Shown: positions 1-12,086 of the stretch, one piece after another | Layout: each line of letters starts with the position of its first letter | Numbering within the stretch: the stretch's first letter is position 1 | Assembly: GCA_004519485.1 (NCBI GenBank) | Contig: CP038118.1 | Coordinates: 62,001 to 126,000, forward strand | Origin: Nannochloropsis oceanica | Lineage: Eukaryota; Sar; Eustigmatophyceae; Eustigmatales; Monodopsidaceae | Direction: 5' to 3' | Length of the DNA stretch: 64,000 nucleotides | Position numbers and translations under genes: made by a program | Notes under the pieces: generated by a model | Seen by the model: only the letters and a program-made list of their open reading frames with translations | What the model was told of the DNA's origin: nothing | The model's database searches: none

Positions 1-1587
1 AATTCAAGATTTGACCTCGGAGTATGCGCGGAACATCGAGGGGATGGCGAATCTCTAAGGAAGGAGGAGAGGAAAAGGGGAGGTAGGAGGGAGGGGTATG
101 GCTCTGGCCAGTTCGGAAACAGAGGGAGTCGGGGCTACGCTAGAGCCCTCCCGCACCCCCACCAAGCGCTTCGATCTATAGGGAAGATTCGGAGGCACTG
201 GAGCTATAAGAGAAGGACGGAGAGACATGAAATTGTCCCTATGCAAAAATTAGATCAGTTGAGCCTTTTTGGGGGATGCGATGAGTACATACATAGATGA
301 GTATTTAGTTATATGTGGGGGGGAGTGGAGAGGGATGAGGAGCTCGCTCATACCTTATATGTGTTTGTGAGCCATGTAGTTGTACAAGATATAGCAGATA
401 AATGATTGAATAGGGCAAGCGTCGGACAGGTAGTACATTAAATGCAGTGGATGGAATCAAGGGGGAAAAGGAGGGAGGGAAGGGGGGAAAGACATATATA
501 TATTGATAGAAATCAAAACGTGAAGGGAAGTTCAGAAAGACGAGTGCGCCACAATTAAAACCAATATTTTATCGCTTCTCTTCTCCTTTGCTGTCAATCC
601 TCTTTATTCGTGTTGTCATGAGACATTCGTGTTGGTTTTTAAAAAAAAAATGTTGCGTAAGTCTTCAAGTGGATCGGGCACGAGACTGCACGCAATTTTT
701 TTTACAAGTCAGAGGAGATGAGCCAATGAATAATGGTATTGCATGGGTGTAGGTGTAGACAAGCAATTCGAATTCATAGTTTTGCTACGCCAAGATGAAG
801 CCGGCATAAAATCGTTTCAAAGTCATCCTCTGGATGTGTGTCATGGCTTATTGTGAAGACGGTGTATTGTGTGAGGATGACCGTGGCACCTTGGTATAGT
901 GTTATTACGGGTCTGGGGAACTTTGCGCCCCCCCGCTGGTGAGGACACAGCTATGGACCTCCAGTGCTGTCTCATAGATTCTGCTACTGGACATTGTTTA
1001 TCTTAGAGTTTTTCAATAAACAATTTGGGCTTTTACGAGGTGTATGTCTATGAACCACATGGTAAAATGACGACCTAAATCCTATTTCTCGTCCCAAATA
1101 TCAACATACTCACTCAATTTCTAGGCCGTGGTTTTTGGCCCGAATCGTGGCCCAAAATGATTTCTCGTTCTTAAATTCAGCAACCCAAAGCCCAAGACAT
1201 ATACTCCCTAGTATAGTTTGCTGTAAGCCTTCATTTGAAGTCATGTCGTGACAAATTGACGTTGCTCAGATGTGAGGTAAGATGTGGCCCATGGGGCGCG
1301 CAGCAAGCTGCTGCTGCTTTCCGGCGAAGGAAAATAATCTACAACAGCGAACTCGGCTTCAGGTAGGAAACACCCAAATATCGGCCCTGCATCCACACCA
1401 TCAAGGTCAAGAACTTTGTTCTAAAGGTGCTGGAAGGCTGAGTTGCAGGGCAATGGTGTGGCAGCGGTGAGAAGTGCAATACGATGTGCTCGGTGGATGA
1501 TTTGCCGACCTCCCCACACATCACATTCCCTTAACACAGAACACAAACACACAGACATATAACACATCCCAACTTCCGACCGCCAAG
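1..1587. other. No gene recognised; left flank and 5' leader of the first gene
   Basis: About 1.6 kb without an open frame I can tie to a family. It is less repetitive than the rest of the window and more A+T rich, with short purine patches near 60-110 and 460-490. The last 150-250 bases probably hold the promoter and 5' leader of the membrane-protein gene that starts at 1588. No TATA box or other promoter element stands out. Confidence 0.5.
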
Positions 1588-2708
1588 ATGGACCAGAGCG
1601 TCTCTTTGGGTGGCTCTGCGCCGGTACGTTTACAAAGGAAATTTCCATCCCCTTTTCCCTCCCTCCTCTTGATTCGGTCGGCCGACCCAAACGATAAATA
1701 ATTGCCTTTGCCCATACCAAGATTACTTTTCCCTCCGATTCCCCCAGGGGACATATGCCTTTTGCGTGTCCCCTCTTCCTTACATTCCCTTCCTTTCTCC
1801 CTTCCTCCCTTCTCGCCCTCTCCAGGAGCAAAAGCCTGACACGGGCACCACGGGCATTAATTGGGCCGAAAAAAGGGCTAGGGTTTCCCAGACCGCCAAG
1901 GAGACAGCAGAGTACATTAAGGTTTGTAGATAAAGAATGAGATGAAGGGAGGGTGGAAGAGGTGGAGGGAAAGGTGGGGAAGGACCCTCGCCTGGTCGCA
2001 ACATTCGTGCAATCCATTCGACCATCTTCCTCCTTCCGCTCCCTCCCTCTCTCCCTCCCTCCCCTCCTTCCTCAGGTCCACGGCAAGGAGACTGCAAGCT
2101 ACATCAAGACGCAAAGTTCTGCCGCTGCGGGCGCCGCTGTTGCCAGCACTCGAGAAACGAAGGAGGAGGTGGTGCGTGAGTGGGTCAAGAGTACGGGCCT
2201 GGGTTCATTAATTTATAAAAGTATCATGCCGGCGCATTGGAAGCTCCCTGTCATCTCGCTGGGGGTAAGGAGTGAGGGAGGAAGGGAGTGAGGGAGGAAG
2301 GGAGTGAGGGAAGGAGGGAGGGAGGGAGGGGGTGATGCTGGAGTAGCTCACACCGACTTATGGCTGTTTTGCCACTCCTCCCTTTCTCCCTCCCTCCTTC
2401 CCTACTTAACCTGCAGATGACAGTCCTTCTGCTGGTTGTGGCCATCGTCATTCTTGCCTCCTTCGACTCCAGCGCTGGCGGCTCTCTCCTCATTCTAATG
2501 CTGCTGCCTCTGACGCTACTCAGCCAGATCGTCCACAACTACTGCGACGGTATGCACACCCCTTCCTCCCACCCTCCCTCCCTCCCTCCCTCCCTCCCTC
2601 CCTCCCTCCCTCCCTCCCTCCCTCCCTCCCTCCCTACCCCCCTCCCTCCTCCCTCCCTCCCTTTCTCTACAAATATAACGACGGGGAGGAAAACAAGGGG
2701 GAAGGGCT

Positions 2709-2749
<41 letters not shown>

Positions 2750-4594
2750 CTTAGCTTCTGGGTGTTTCTCCGCCCGTTCGTCCCCTACCAACAGCCGCCC
2801 TGATGCTCCAAGTGGCTCAAAGCAAGGACAGCAACGGCGTGACCTCCCTCAAGAAGACAGCCGAGGGCCTCAACGGTACGTCCCCTCCCATCCTCCCTCT
2901 CTCCCTCCCTCCCTCCCTCCTTCCTTCCCTCTTGACAACTCGGAGCCCTTAATTCTCTCCCTCCCTCCCTCCCTCCCTCCCTCTCTCCCTCCAGGCAATT
3001 GGGAGCCCATCCTAGGCCTCTCCATCGCCACATGGGCCGAGAGCGTCTACGCCCTCACCACGGCTATCGTCCGCGGGTACGTCCTCCTTCCCTCCCTCCA
3101 TTCCTCCCTCCCTCCCTCCCTCCCTCCCTCCCTCCCTCCTTCCCTTCCTTCCTCTCCCGTCCTCCCATCCTCCTTCTGTCTCCTCCTCCCCTCGTCCCCT
3201 CCTCCCCCCCTTTTTTCGTTATGGCGGCGTCGCCACAACCTTTCCGCCTGAGCCTTCACCTCCCTCCCTCCCTCCCTCCCTCCCTTCCTCCAGCGTCATC
3301 TTCCTCTCCCAGCTTCCCTTCCGCCTGTGCCTCAGACCCTTTACCATCAACCGCCCCGTCGCCGCCGTGGATACCAACATGCAGGTATTCCCTCCCTCCC
3401 TCCCTCCCTTCCCCCCCTCCCTTCGCTCTCGGCATACACACCCTAATCCAATCCTCCTTCCCTCCCTCCCTCTCCAACTCCCAGATGACCATCGCCCTTG
3501 CCATTGTGGTGTTCGAGCGAGTCCCCGCCCGCCCCGCCGTCGACCATGCCGAGGTGTACTTCCTCCAGCAGGTGAGGAGGAGGGAGGGAGGGAGGGAGGG
3601 AGGAAGTGAGGAAGGGAGAGGAGGCAGGACGCACCACGTCTGAAAGGGGCTCGAGCTCAGTCAATTTCCTCCTTCCATAACCCCCTCCCCCCCCCCCCTC
3701 CCTCCCTCCCTCCTTCCCTCCCTCTCCAATTCCTGCACTCTCAAAAGCGTCCTCTCATCTCCTTTACTTCCTCCCTCCCTCCCTCCCTCCCTCCCTCCCT
3801 CCCTCCCTCCCTCCCTTCCTTCCTCCCTCTTAGGTGGGCTCTAAGCCCTACTACACCCGCACCCTCTACGGTATTCTCTCCGTCACTGCCCTCCCCGTGC
3901 TCCTCCTCGGCATCATTCTCGCCGCCTGCGGCTATCTGGCGGTACGTCCCTCCCTCCCTCCCTCCCTCCCTCCCTCCCTCCCTCCCTCCCTCCCTCCCTC
4001 CCTCCCTCCCTTCCACCCGTTACCCAGAATCTTGCTTCCATCTTCTCTCCTTCTCTCTCTCCCTCCGTCCCTCCCTCCGTCCCTCCCTCACTTGCAGGCG
4101 GGCTATTCCCTCATTTTCATTCCCGTCGTCCTGTCAATGTGGGCCTGGAACACGTGCGCTCATGGTAGGGAGGGAGGAAGGGAGGGAGGAAGGGAGGGAG
4201 GAAGGGAGGGAGGAAGGGAGGAGGGAAAGGAGGAAGGGAGGGAGGAAGGAAGGGAGAAAGGGAGGAAGGGAGGAAGGGAGGGGTCCGGATGCTCTTTGCT
4301 TTGATAAAATAACTATCCTTCATTGATGCCCTGCCTCCTTTTCTAATCCCTCCCTCCCTCCCTCCCTCCCTCCCTCCAGTCCTCGCCGTCGCCCACCACC
4401 GCTACAGCACCACGGGCAAGGATGATGTCCTCCTCCCCTCTGGTACGGTCGATCAGGTCTACCTGCCCACCCCCTCCGCCCCTTCCTCCCTCCCGCCCTC
4501 GGCCTCGACCTCGAGTCGCCCGGGGGTGGTGGAGAAGGGGGAAAAGGAGGAGACAAAGGTGGAAGAGGGAGGGTTTTCTACTGTACGGGTTTAA
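1588..4594 (+). CDS. Multi-pass membrane protein of unknown family, 11 exons
   Basis: Eleven exons give one continuous frame of 394 residues: 1588-1623, 1826-1921, 2076-2264, 2417-2549, 2795-2875, 2995-3076, 3294-3384, 3485-3571, 3834-3941, 4098-4164 and 4380-4594. All introns are GT-AG and phases match throughout. Residues 1-90 are soluble, with two short similar segments (AKETAEYIK and GKETASYIK). Six to eight hydrophobic segments follow, such as TVLLLVVAIVILASF, LLILMLLPLTLLSQIV and LLLGIILAACGYLA. The C-terminal 70 residues are hydrophilic and end in GGFSTVRV. The start is the first ATG after the leader and is followed at once by a good 5' splice site. I do not recognise the family. Size and topology would suit a transporter or channel-like protein, including choline-transporter-like proteins, but I see no diagnostic motif and assign no function. 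Confidence 0.8.
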
Positions 4595-4620
4595 GGGAGG
4601 GAGGGGGGTAGGGAGGGAGG

Positions 4621-4683
4621 GAGGAATTGGGGGAGGACAAGTACAACGTGAAGCAGGGAGGCTTCTCGACGGTGTGGGTTTAG
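4621..4683 (+). other. Possible alternative last exon duplicating the C-terminal motif
   Basis: Just past the stop at 4592-4594 the sequence can encode DKYNVKQGGFSTVWV and a stop (TAG at 4681-4683). This repeats the gene's own ending, GGFSTVRV, at eight positions with one difference. The first ending contains a GTACGG that could act as a 5' splice site at about 4583, and the copy is preceded by GGGGGAG. Splicing between them would join EGGFST to DKYNVKQGGFSTVWV in frame. This is either an alternative terminus or a relic of a tandem duplication. No transcript evidence is visible here. Confidence 0.4.
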
Positions 4684-6965
4684 GGGGGGGAGAGAGGGAG
4701 GGAGGGAGGGAAGGATACAGCTCATGTGTGCGAATGGATAGGCATGTGTGCAAAGGGATAGGAGGGAGGGAGAGAGGGAGGGGGAAATGGAGGGAGAGAG
4801 GGAGGGAGGGAGGGGGGGGGGGGTGAAAATGGCAAAGTAAAAGCGAGTGGAAAAGTAGAGGGGGAAAGATTACATCCTCAGATGGTCCGGCATCACGGCC
4901 ATGACGATAATCCCCTTCATTCCAATTTTAAGGCTGGAGTACATGTCCATACATTCATGTATGTGTGTGTGTATGTGTATGTGTATGTGTAGGGGGGGGG
5001 GGGGAGATGGGTGGGTGACCTCGCCTTCCCTCCCTCCCTCCTTTGCTTCCTCTGTCCCTTCGTCTGTGTGTTGTCGCTGTCGTGAGGGCGGTCGGCACTG
5101 CTAGAGGAGGCGAAGGGGGGAGGGAGAAGGGCGGGTGGGGTGGGAGAGAGGGAGGGAGGAAAGGAGGGAGATGGAGAAACGTCAATCGCGCACAAGAAGA
5201 GAAAATCTAAGAACACTTCTCATGTTGATGGGGGGAAAAAAATATGTATTAGAGTGACAAGGGAGGTAGGGAGGACGGGAGGGAGGAAGACTGTGAAAAG
5301 AGGATGACAGGAAGGGCCACGAGGAGAAAAATACATTTATGATATAATACTCATACTTATGTGATTAGGGACAAGTACAAGAGGAAGAAAATGGCTTGTG
5401 AGTGTGTGTAAGAATGTGTACGCAGCGACTGTTTGCTCCCTTTGAAAATTCAAATTCAAAAGTCGGTTCGCCAGTTCCTTTTTACTCGTTCTCTTGATTC
5501 TTTTTTGATTACGTTGTAGTGTGCGTCTATGTGTACTTCTTCCTCTTCTTTTACTTCTCCTCCTTCTTCTCACTTGTTCTTCGTCGCCGTTGTCTTCTTC
5601 TTTTTCCTCTGCGTCAGAGGGGGTCCTCTCTCCCTTCCTCCCTCCCTAATCCCTCCCTCCCTCCCTCCCTCCGATCCCCCCTAACCTGACATTCATCTGT
5701 CATCCATTTCCTCCCTCCCTCCTCCATTCTCTCCCTCACTCCTTCCTCCATTCTCTCCCTCCCTCCCTCCTTTCATTTCCTCTTTACCCCGCCTTCGTGT
5801 GAGTGTGTGCTTGACGACAGCACACATCAACGACAGGACAGAAAGGAGGGAGGGAAAGAGGGCAGGAAGGAAAAGAAGGGGAACAGGCCGATCAAATGCC
5901 AGACAGCCAAAGAAGACACACACGAACCTAAAAATCTCTCCCTCCCCTCCCTCCCTGCCCCCCTCCCTCCTCCCCTCCCTCCCTTCCCCTCTCTCGACAG
6001 TTCCTCACGTGGCTTCTCGGAAACCCCAAAAATCCCTCGAAAAGGAGCCCCTCTCTATTTCACACGCATTAATTCTTGCCCCCCCTGACTCCTCTCTCTC
6101 TCTTTCCCTTTTCACCACCTGCACACACGCTCACACACTTTACGCAGACATGCACGTTTGACGCCCCTCCTTCCCTCCCTCCTTCCCTCCTTCCTTCCCT
6201 CCCTTCCTTCTCTTCTGATTCACTACTGACAACACGCGTGCCGGTCTCGCGGTTTTCTCCTATCCATGCTCATCCCAGGGCCCAAATCCTCCCGAATCTG
6301 ACGCCAAATCCGTACCTTTCACCCACACCGGCACACACTGACACTCCAACAAATCATCGCACACTGACAGACACACAACACATGCACACACAAGTATATA
6401 TACGTATATTTAAATATATATGGGTGTATATATACCGGTATGCGCAGCGAGTCGGCGTCGATGTCGTCGTCTTCCCATCCCTCCCTCTACACGTACACGC
6501 GTACATATACACCCTTCCGCCCACCTCCCCACACACTGTGTCAGATGTAGCGAGCGGGGTCGTCGTCCTCCCATCCCTCCCTCTACATGTACACGCGTAC
6601 ATATACACCCACCCACACTGTGTTTCAGGTGCAGTCAGCGTGGTAGTCACCATCCAACCGCCTTCACTGCCTCCTCCCTTACATACATTTCTCTCTTGTC
6701 TCTGTCTCTCTGTTTGTTTTTCTCCCTCCCATACTTCTTCTCATTACTTTCTTAGCAGTTCTCCTCCTGTTGTGCTGCTGCAGGTTCAGCAGCCAGTCGC
6801 TGCCCTCCCTCCCTCCCTCCCTCCCTCCCTCCCTCCCTCCCTCTCTCCTCTCCACCAAACCGATCTCTCTCTCGAATCCTGGAGAAACTCTAAGATTACA
6901 GCCCCTTCCTCTCTCCCTCCCTCCTTCACTCCTTCCCTCCCTCCCTCTCTCCTTCCCTCCCTCCC
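4684..6965. other. Repeat-rich spacer without a recognised gene
   Basis: Holds GGGA-rich DNA (4684-4830, 5100-5290), a TG/TATG microsatellite near 4962-4992 running into a poly-G tract, CCCT-rich DNA (5630-6000, 6160-6210, 6800-6965), and a two-copy 96-base minisatellite. It spans the 3' flank of the first gene and the 3' flank of the PAH-domain gene, so it is a convergent intergenic region. None of its open frames has non-repeat protein character. Confidence 0.5.
6441..6646. repeat. Minisatellite, about 96-base unit, two copies plus a partial third
   Basis: The stretch from a GTCGTCGTC block through CCATCCCTCCCTCTAC, ACACGCGTACATATACACCC and an ACACTGTGT block occurs at about 6450-6540 and again about 96 bases later, near 6546-6624. 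A third partial start (GCAGTCAGCGTGGTAGTC) follows at about 6631. It lies between two convergent gene ends. Confidence 0.75.
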
Positions 6966-7912
6966 TCACTCATCCATGGCCAGCCGCTCTCGAGGGAAGT
7001 CCGCTCTAGGCCTCTCCTGAAACAGAGGCCGGGCAGCACCTGCCGCCACCACGTGCTCGCGCGCCTCTGCCTGAGAGAGGGAGGGAGGGAGGGAGGGAGG
7101 GAGGGAGGGAGGGAAGGAAGGTGAGTGCGTTACGACCAAACGCAAACGAGACACATGCATCGAAAAGCCTTCACCAGGGGAGGAGGGAGGGAGGGATGGG
7201 GAGGGAGGGAGGGATGGGGAGGGAGGGAGGGAGGGGAGGAAGGCAAAGAAGTACCTGCAAACAAGGAGGAAGGAAGTACGAGAAGCCGTGGAGCAGGTCA
7301 GGATGGCCGCGGAAGAGCTGCAGCGCCTGTGAGAGAACGCCGCGAGACGACACCGCCCAGTCACATCCTTGTTTCTGCGGGAGGGAGGGAGGGAGGGAGG
7401 GAGGGAGGGAGGAATGGTTCGATGGTGTTGGAGAAAGAAAGAAAGGCTCCTCCGTCCCTCCCACCCACCCTCCCTCTTTCCCTCCCTCCCTCCCTCCTTC
7501 CTTTTTGCCCTCCGTCACTCCCTACCTCCTGCTCTACAAACGTCTGCAGCACCTTAAGGAAGAGCCTGTATTCCCCCTCCCTTCTGGGACCAAACCTGTG
7601 CTTGACCCGAAGGATGAAGTTTCGTGCCCGCAGGAAGTCGTCCTTGTTCCGTTCGCGGAGGGAATGGCGCTGAGGGAGGAGGGAGGGAGGGAGGGAGGGA
7701 TTTGAGCGTGTGAGGAATGAGAGGCTTCTCCAGACACAGACCAAAATGCCCACCTCTTCTGCCTCTGACGCCTGCTCGTCCTCGTCCTCGTCCTCGTCCT
7801 CGTCTTTGTCCTCGACCTCTGTCTCGTCGTCCACCTCCATCAAGTATTCCGGAACCACGGCCACCACACTAGGAAAATCAGCCTCCTCCTCCTTCTCTTC
7901 CTCCTCCTCCAT

Positions 7913-7952
<40 letters not shown>

Positions 7953-8062
7953 GGGCCCCTCCACACGGCCAACGATGACGACAATGACTGGTGCTGCTGG
8001 CAGTCGATATTATGGTGCGGCAAGACGGTACAGAGATGGGGGGTGGGGGGAGTCACTCCCAT
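6966..8062 (-). CDS. Small protein with a single SIN3-type PAH domain
   Basis: Read on the minus strand, exons 8062-7754, 7669-7526, 7374-7255 and 7070-6966 join in one frame of 225 residues. The N-terminal third has a polyglutamine run (CAG repeat, 7919-7951) followed by acidic low-complexity sequence (EEEEEK and DEDEDEDED). Residues about 105-190 look like a paired amphipathic helix (PAH) domain. The first half contains DDFLRARNFILRVKHRF and EYRLFLKVLQTF, and the second half VLSQALQLFRGHPDLLHGF then SYFLP, close to the classic SIN3 pattern of LF..HPDLL.GF..FLP. PAH domains in SIN3 bind repressor helices in histone-deacetylase complexes. This protein is far shorter than SIN3 (over 1000 residues) and shows one PAH domain and no HDAC-interaction region. 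The start at 8062 is the first in-frame ATG; a further 5' exon is possible. Confidence 0.72.
7919..7951. repeat. CTG/CAG microsatellite, 11 units, coding
   Basis: Eleven uninterrupted CTG units on the plus strand, read as CAG on the coding minus strand, giving the polyglutamine tract of the PAH-domain protein. The tract is likely to vary in length between strains. Confidence 0.9.
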
Positions 8063-9872
8063 TTCATCCGCTTTTTCCTCGTACGTGTGTTCGTAAGTGC
8101 CTGAGGCTGCTGCGCCTAACGCTGGAGTCCAGCAATCCAAGAGGGATTTCTGTTTGTTGTGTGAGTAGAGGAAGGGAGGCCTTGTGAATCTGGAGGAAAG
8201 GGGGCAGAGTTCGCAAAATATCGACGATAAGAGGGGGAGAGAGGGTGGGGTGGCTTGGGGACAAAGTAGACAAGAGAAGAGGCGTCCCTTCTATTTTCGT
8301 CTCCTCACTCCCAGCCTACACACATTAACGTGTCAGTGTCTCTCCTTCCTCACCCCTTTCCCGTTGTTTATCCTACGTTCGCTGTTCAATTGTGTATACA
8401 TACACCATCACACGACGACGAGCTCGGAGGAAGAAGCGAGGCAAGAAATAGAGCTATCCCTTCCTCCTCGCTTCATTCCCCTGTGTTATATCAGTGTCAA
8501 CAACGACAGACAGACAGGCTCGCACACACCTTACCACCCACCCTCCCATCTCTTCATTATCTTGGTATCCACTGGCAATCATTCATCAATCGACACAAAT
8601 CCACACGACACTTCGCAACTGGCGATCAAGCACGACCCACCTTCTCGCACATCCTTGCGGCTGCCACACTGCTAGTGCTGCCACGTGTCGCTGTGTCCTT
8701 GCTTCTCTTCACTGGTCCATACACACCATGCACCGTGTCTCCGTTCTCTTCTCTTCTCCGTCAACCCCACAGCAGCCCGCCTTGCGCTATGCATTTGGAG
8801 GGATGGAAGAGGGCAGGGAGGGAAAGGATGAGGAACTGCAACATGGAGGGATGGGTAATGCATTTCCTGCTTGGTCTCATGGCGCGCAGCCGATCCAGGC
8901 ACTATAATCAGGCACATCCATGTTTATGAGATCAACTTTGTCATGGAGCTGGTCGCGCAAAGATCGGTGGAGGGATTGTCGAGGTGGAGGGGTTGGAGGG
9001 GAGTGGGGTATCCATCCACAAGAGAGGAGCTTACGAGCGAAGGCGTGACGTCGTCGGAAGAAGGTTTCTTGAGGAAAAAAGAAAAAAAGGGAATGTTGAA
9101 GACATGGGGTGGGTCGTTGCCAGAGGTAAAGGAAAACAAACACTCTGTCAAAACATGAACCAAAAGAGGGGATCTGTCGAGGTAGGTGATGATCGTGTTG
9201 TGGATATGGGCACATGGACAGTTTTCTTTCTTTCCGTGTAAAAGCTTTGTGTCCAAGCGAAAGCCGATCGAAGCAGCGGCCCGTCATTCCTTCGACTTCT
9301 CTTTACGCCTCCCCTCTTCCTCTCTTTTTGGACATCGACGCCACACCACTAGTACGTTTCTGTGAAATGATACACTAAACAATCCATTTTGCGTCGTATC
9401 CATAGAGTTTGCAAGCCACGTTTTCAACCTCCTCCCTCCCTCTCTCCTTCGAAGTCGTGAGCGAGGGAATATTGTATATTTGTGTTTCTTTGGAATGTTA
9501 GATCTCTTACATTGTTTGTCATGAAACTTCAAGCGACAATCTCGTATCCTCTCATCTTTTCAACCCTCTTGCGTCCTTTTTTTTCTTCCGGTTTGACGTT
9601 ATGATCCACCCTTCCTACACCGACGAACCTTTCCTTTTTGCAATGATTGGACAGGAAACCCATTTTCGTTTTTCTCTTCCTTTCTAAGCCTTCTTTGAAT
9701 CCCTTTTCCTACTTCTTTCCATCCATTCCTAGAAAAACCATCGCATAATCGTCCATGCCTTCTTCTTACTGCCCCTTAACTTGTCTCCGAATCGCTCCCC
9801 ACACTCCTCGTTGACGCCATAAAAACAAAAGTTGAATCAGTGGTCCTCCTCCTCCTCTCCTCCCTTCCTCCC
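8063..9872. other. No gene recognised between the PAH and telobox genes
   Basis: About 1.8 kb of ordinary-complexity DNA. The two genes are on the same strand, so it should contain the promoter and leader of the PAH gene (left part) and the 3' flank of the telobox gene (right part). Open frames of up to 199 codons exist at 8330-8929 but have no family character and overlap in several frames. Confidence 0.45.
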
Positions 9873-12086
9873 TCACCTCCCTCCTCCCTGCAGCGACAAA
9901 AACAGCGCATGGTCATTCAAGGCGAGCTTGGCCCACGCCCTCTCATTCCACCAAGTCTCCGGCCACGTCATTCCCCGCATCTCCATCTCCCTCCTCACGC
10001 TCCTCTCGATGTTTCTCGCTTTGTCCTTCACATCTAACGGACTCCGGGCCCCCAGCACAGGCTTCGACGCCCGGGCATCAAATCCCTTAATTTTCACCCA
10101 GATTAAAGACCGATGGTGTCCGAATAACTGCAACCCCTGCAAGAGCCGCGTCAGCTCCATGTCTGTCCATCCCAACGGCTTCCTTCTCTTCTTCCCCTCC
10201 TCAGTCAACACGGGAATCAATTCTCTCTTCCTCCCTCCCGCTCCTCCTCCCTCCCCTCCTCCTCCTCCTCCTCCTTTCTGTCCCTCAGTCTTGATCTTCC
10301 TCCCCCTCATCCCCCCTCCCGCCACAGCCCTACAGTCGTTAGCGAGCTGTCGAGCAATAGCGTCCGCTACAGCCACCACACCCGCAAACGGGCTCCTGCC
10401 CCCCCTCACCCCTCCTTGCCCTCCCTCCTCCTCATACATCCCCTCGTCGTCGTCCTCCTCCTCTTCCTCCTCCATGCTCCCCTCGTCCTCCTCCTCCTCG
10501 TCCCCCTCCCGCATAATCTTGTGGACTGCCTCGTTCCGATCTCCTCCTCCCTTCCCTGCCCCCTTCAGGAGCTTGCTCACGCGCTTCACCTTCTTCCACT
10601 CTTCTTCCGTCAGCTTTCCCGCCGAACCTCCCTCCTCCTCCTCCTCTTCTTCCTCCTCCTCCCTCCTGCTCTCCCACTCCATCAGCATCCCCACCTTCTC
10701 CCTCAACACTTCCTCAGACAGCTGGCGGGCGCGGAACTTAATCTCAGCGTAAGCAAGCAGGTGGGAGACACGGCGTTCCCACCCCCATCCGGCATGGGTG
10801 AAGCCGCTGGCGATGGATTGTACCTCCTATTGGTAATGTGAAGGCAGAGGGAGGGAGGGAAGGAGGGAGTGATATGGTGCATTTGAGGGCGTCGTTGACT
10901 TCCTTCTTTCCCTGCCTCCTTCGCTCCTTCCTTCTCTTACCTTGGCCTTGACCATGTGCCGGGTGAACGTCCGCGGCCTCGCCCCCTCGAGGGCGGGAAT
11001 GAGGACGAGCAGCCTCTTACTGTCCTTCAAGTCGTGTTCATACATAAGTACTTTCCGCATGAGTTTCCCCACGCTCCCCAAAGAGTCCAAGGCCGCGAAG
11101 GGATCGCATTCCGATCCGGCCCAGAGCGAGGCTTCTCCTGCCTGAATCTTGATCGCCACCTGCTCCACGAGGTCATCAGGTTTCTTGGGTTCTGCCGTCA
11201 AGGCCTCCATCCCCCCCTCCTCTTCCTCCTCCTCCGTCGCCTCAAATAAAATGTTTGCCAGCTCCATGGCCTTGCTGTACCCCGTCTCCTTCGCCTCCGC
11301 TTCTTCATCACTCGCATCCACCGTCACCACCTTCATGCCCTCCCTTCCTCCCTCCCTCCCTCTCCCACCCTCTGGCTCCGACAGCCTGCTCAGGTCCGGC
11401 CTGGCCACCCTCCACTCCGCCTCCTTCTCCACCAACCTCCTCATGGCCCACAAGCACTGCTTGTCGTCCACCTCCTTCTCCCAGATCTCTTCCAACACCG
11501 CTGCGAGTGACAAGGCATCGCATTCAGAGATTAAAACTCGGAATTTTCCCTTTAACTGCCTGGCATGCTCTGCCAGAGAGGCATGGAAACCCCCTTCCAC
11601 CACCGAGCACAACTTCCGGTACATGGACAAGATGGCCTTCGTCGTCATCTGTCGGTTGTGCTGTCGGACCTTCCCATCTTTCCATGCTTGTGTCGCTGCG
11701 AGCACGCCCACTACGATGCGGAGCTGGTCGTCGGCGCGACGGTAGGCCTTGACTTGAGGGGAGGCAGAGTTTACTTTCTTGTTCCCACGACGGCTGTTGC
11801 TGCGTTCAGGTGTGGTGGTGCCCCGTGAGACCGGCGCACTGGTCGCAGCGGTTGTAGCGGGGGTAGCGACAGCACCGGCAGCAGAAGCAACAGCAGCGGG
11901 GGCGGTAGCAGGGGCATCATCGGCAGGGGCAGACAGAGGGAGTGTGTTACTGCGTGTGAAGCGGCCGGCAGGTTCCGCAGGCGGACGCAGCGCCTTGCTC
12001 CCAGGAGGACGATCTGATTTTCTGGGCGCCTCTACAGCCGCTGTCGCCACTGGCTTGGCAGCCTTTTTGGTGGTGGTCTTAGGCAT
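9873..12086 (-). CDS. Telobox-Myb protein resembling a telomere repeat-binding factor
   Basis: Two exons, 12086-10941 and 10826-9873, give 699 residues in frame. The start MPKTTTKKAAKP follows several non-initiating in-frame codons and is the only sensible ATG. The N-terminus (1-140) is basic, then Ala/Thr/Pro-rich. The middle (about 150-400) is predicted helical, with blocks such as QLRIVVGVLAATQAWKDGK and LAAVLEEIWEKEVDDKQCLW. Two acidic linkers follow. Near residues 600-650 sits a Myb/SANT unit (GWTDMELTRLLQGLQLFGHH) ending in SPLDVKDKARNI. That ending matches the telobox signature (VDLKDK.RN) of animal, fungal and plant double-strand telomere binders. The order, helical middle and near C-terminal single Myb, is that of TRF/Taz1-like proteins; whether the middle is a true TRFH dimerisation domain is inference. 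About 45 residues follow the Myb. Confidence 0.75.

Noticed and set aside
2360-2803. Long open frames of PPSLPPSL or GREGGREG type, here and throughout the window
   Set aside because: They come from the 4-base CCCT/GGGA repeat, which is stop-free in all frames on both strands. Real exons with splice sites run through or beside them in other frames.
6441-6646. CRISPR-like direct repeat
   Set aside because: Only two long, imperfect units with no short-repeat/spacer structure, in a eukaryotic genome.
9832-10752. 306-codon plus-strand frame rich in Ser/Pro
   Set aside because: Antisense shadow of the telobox-Myb exon; the minus strand carries the recognisable domain and the acidic tracts.
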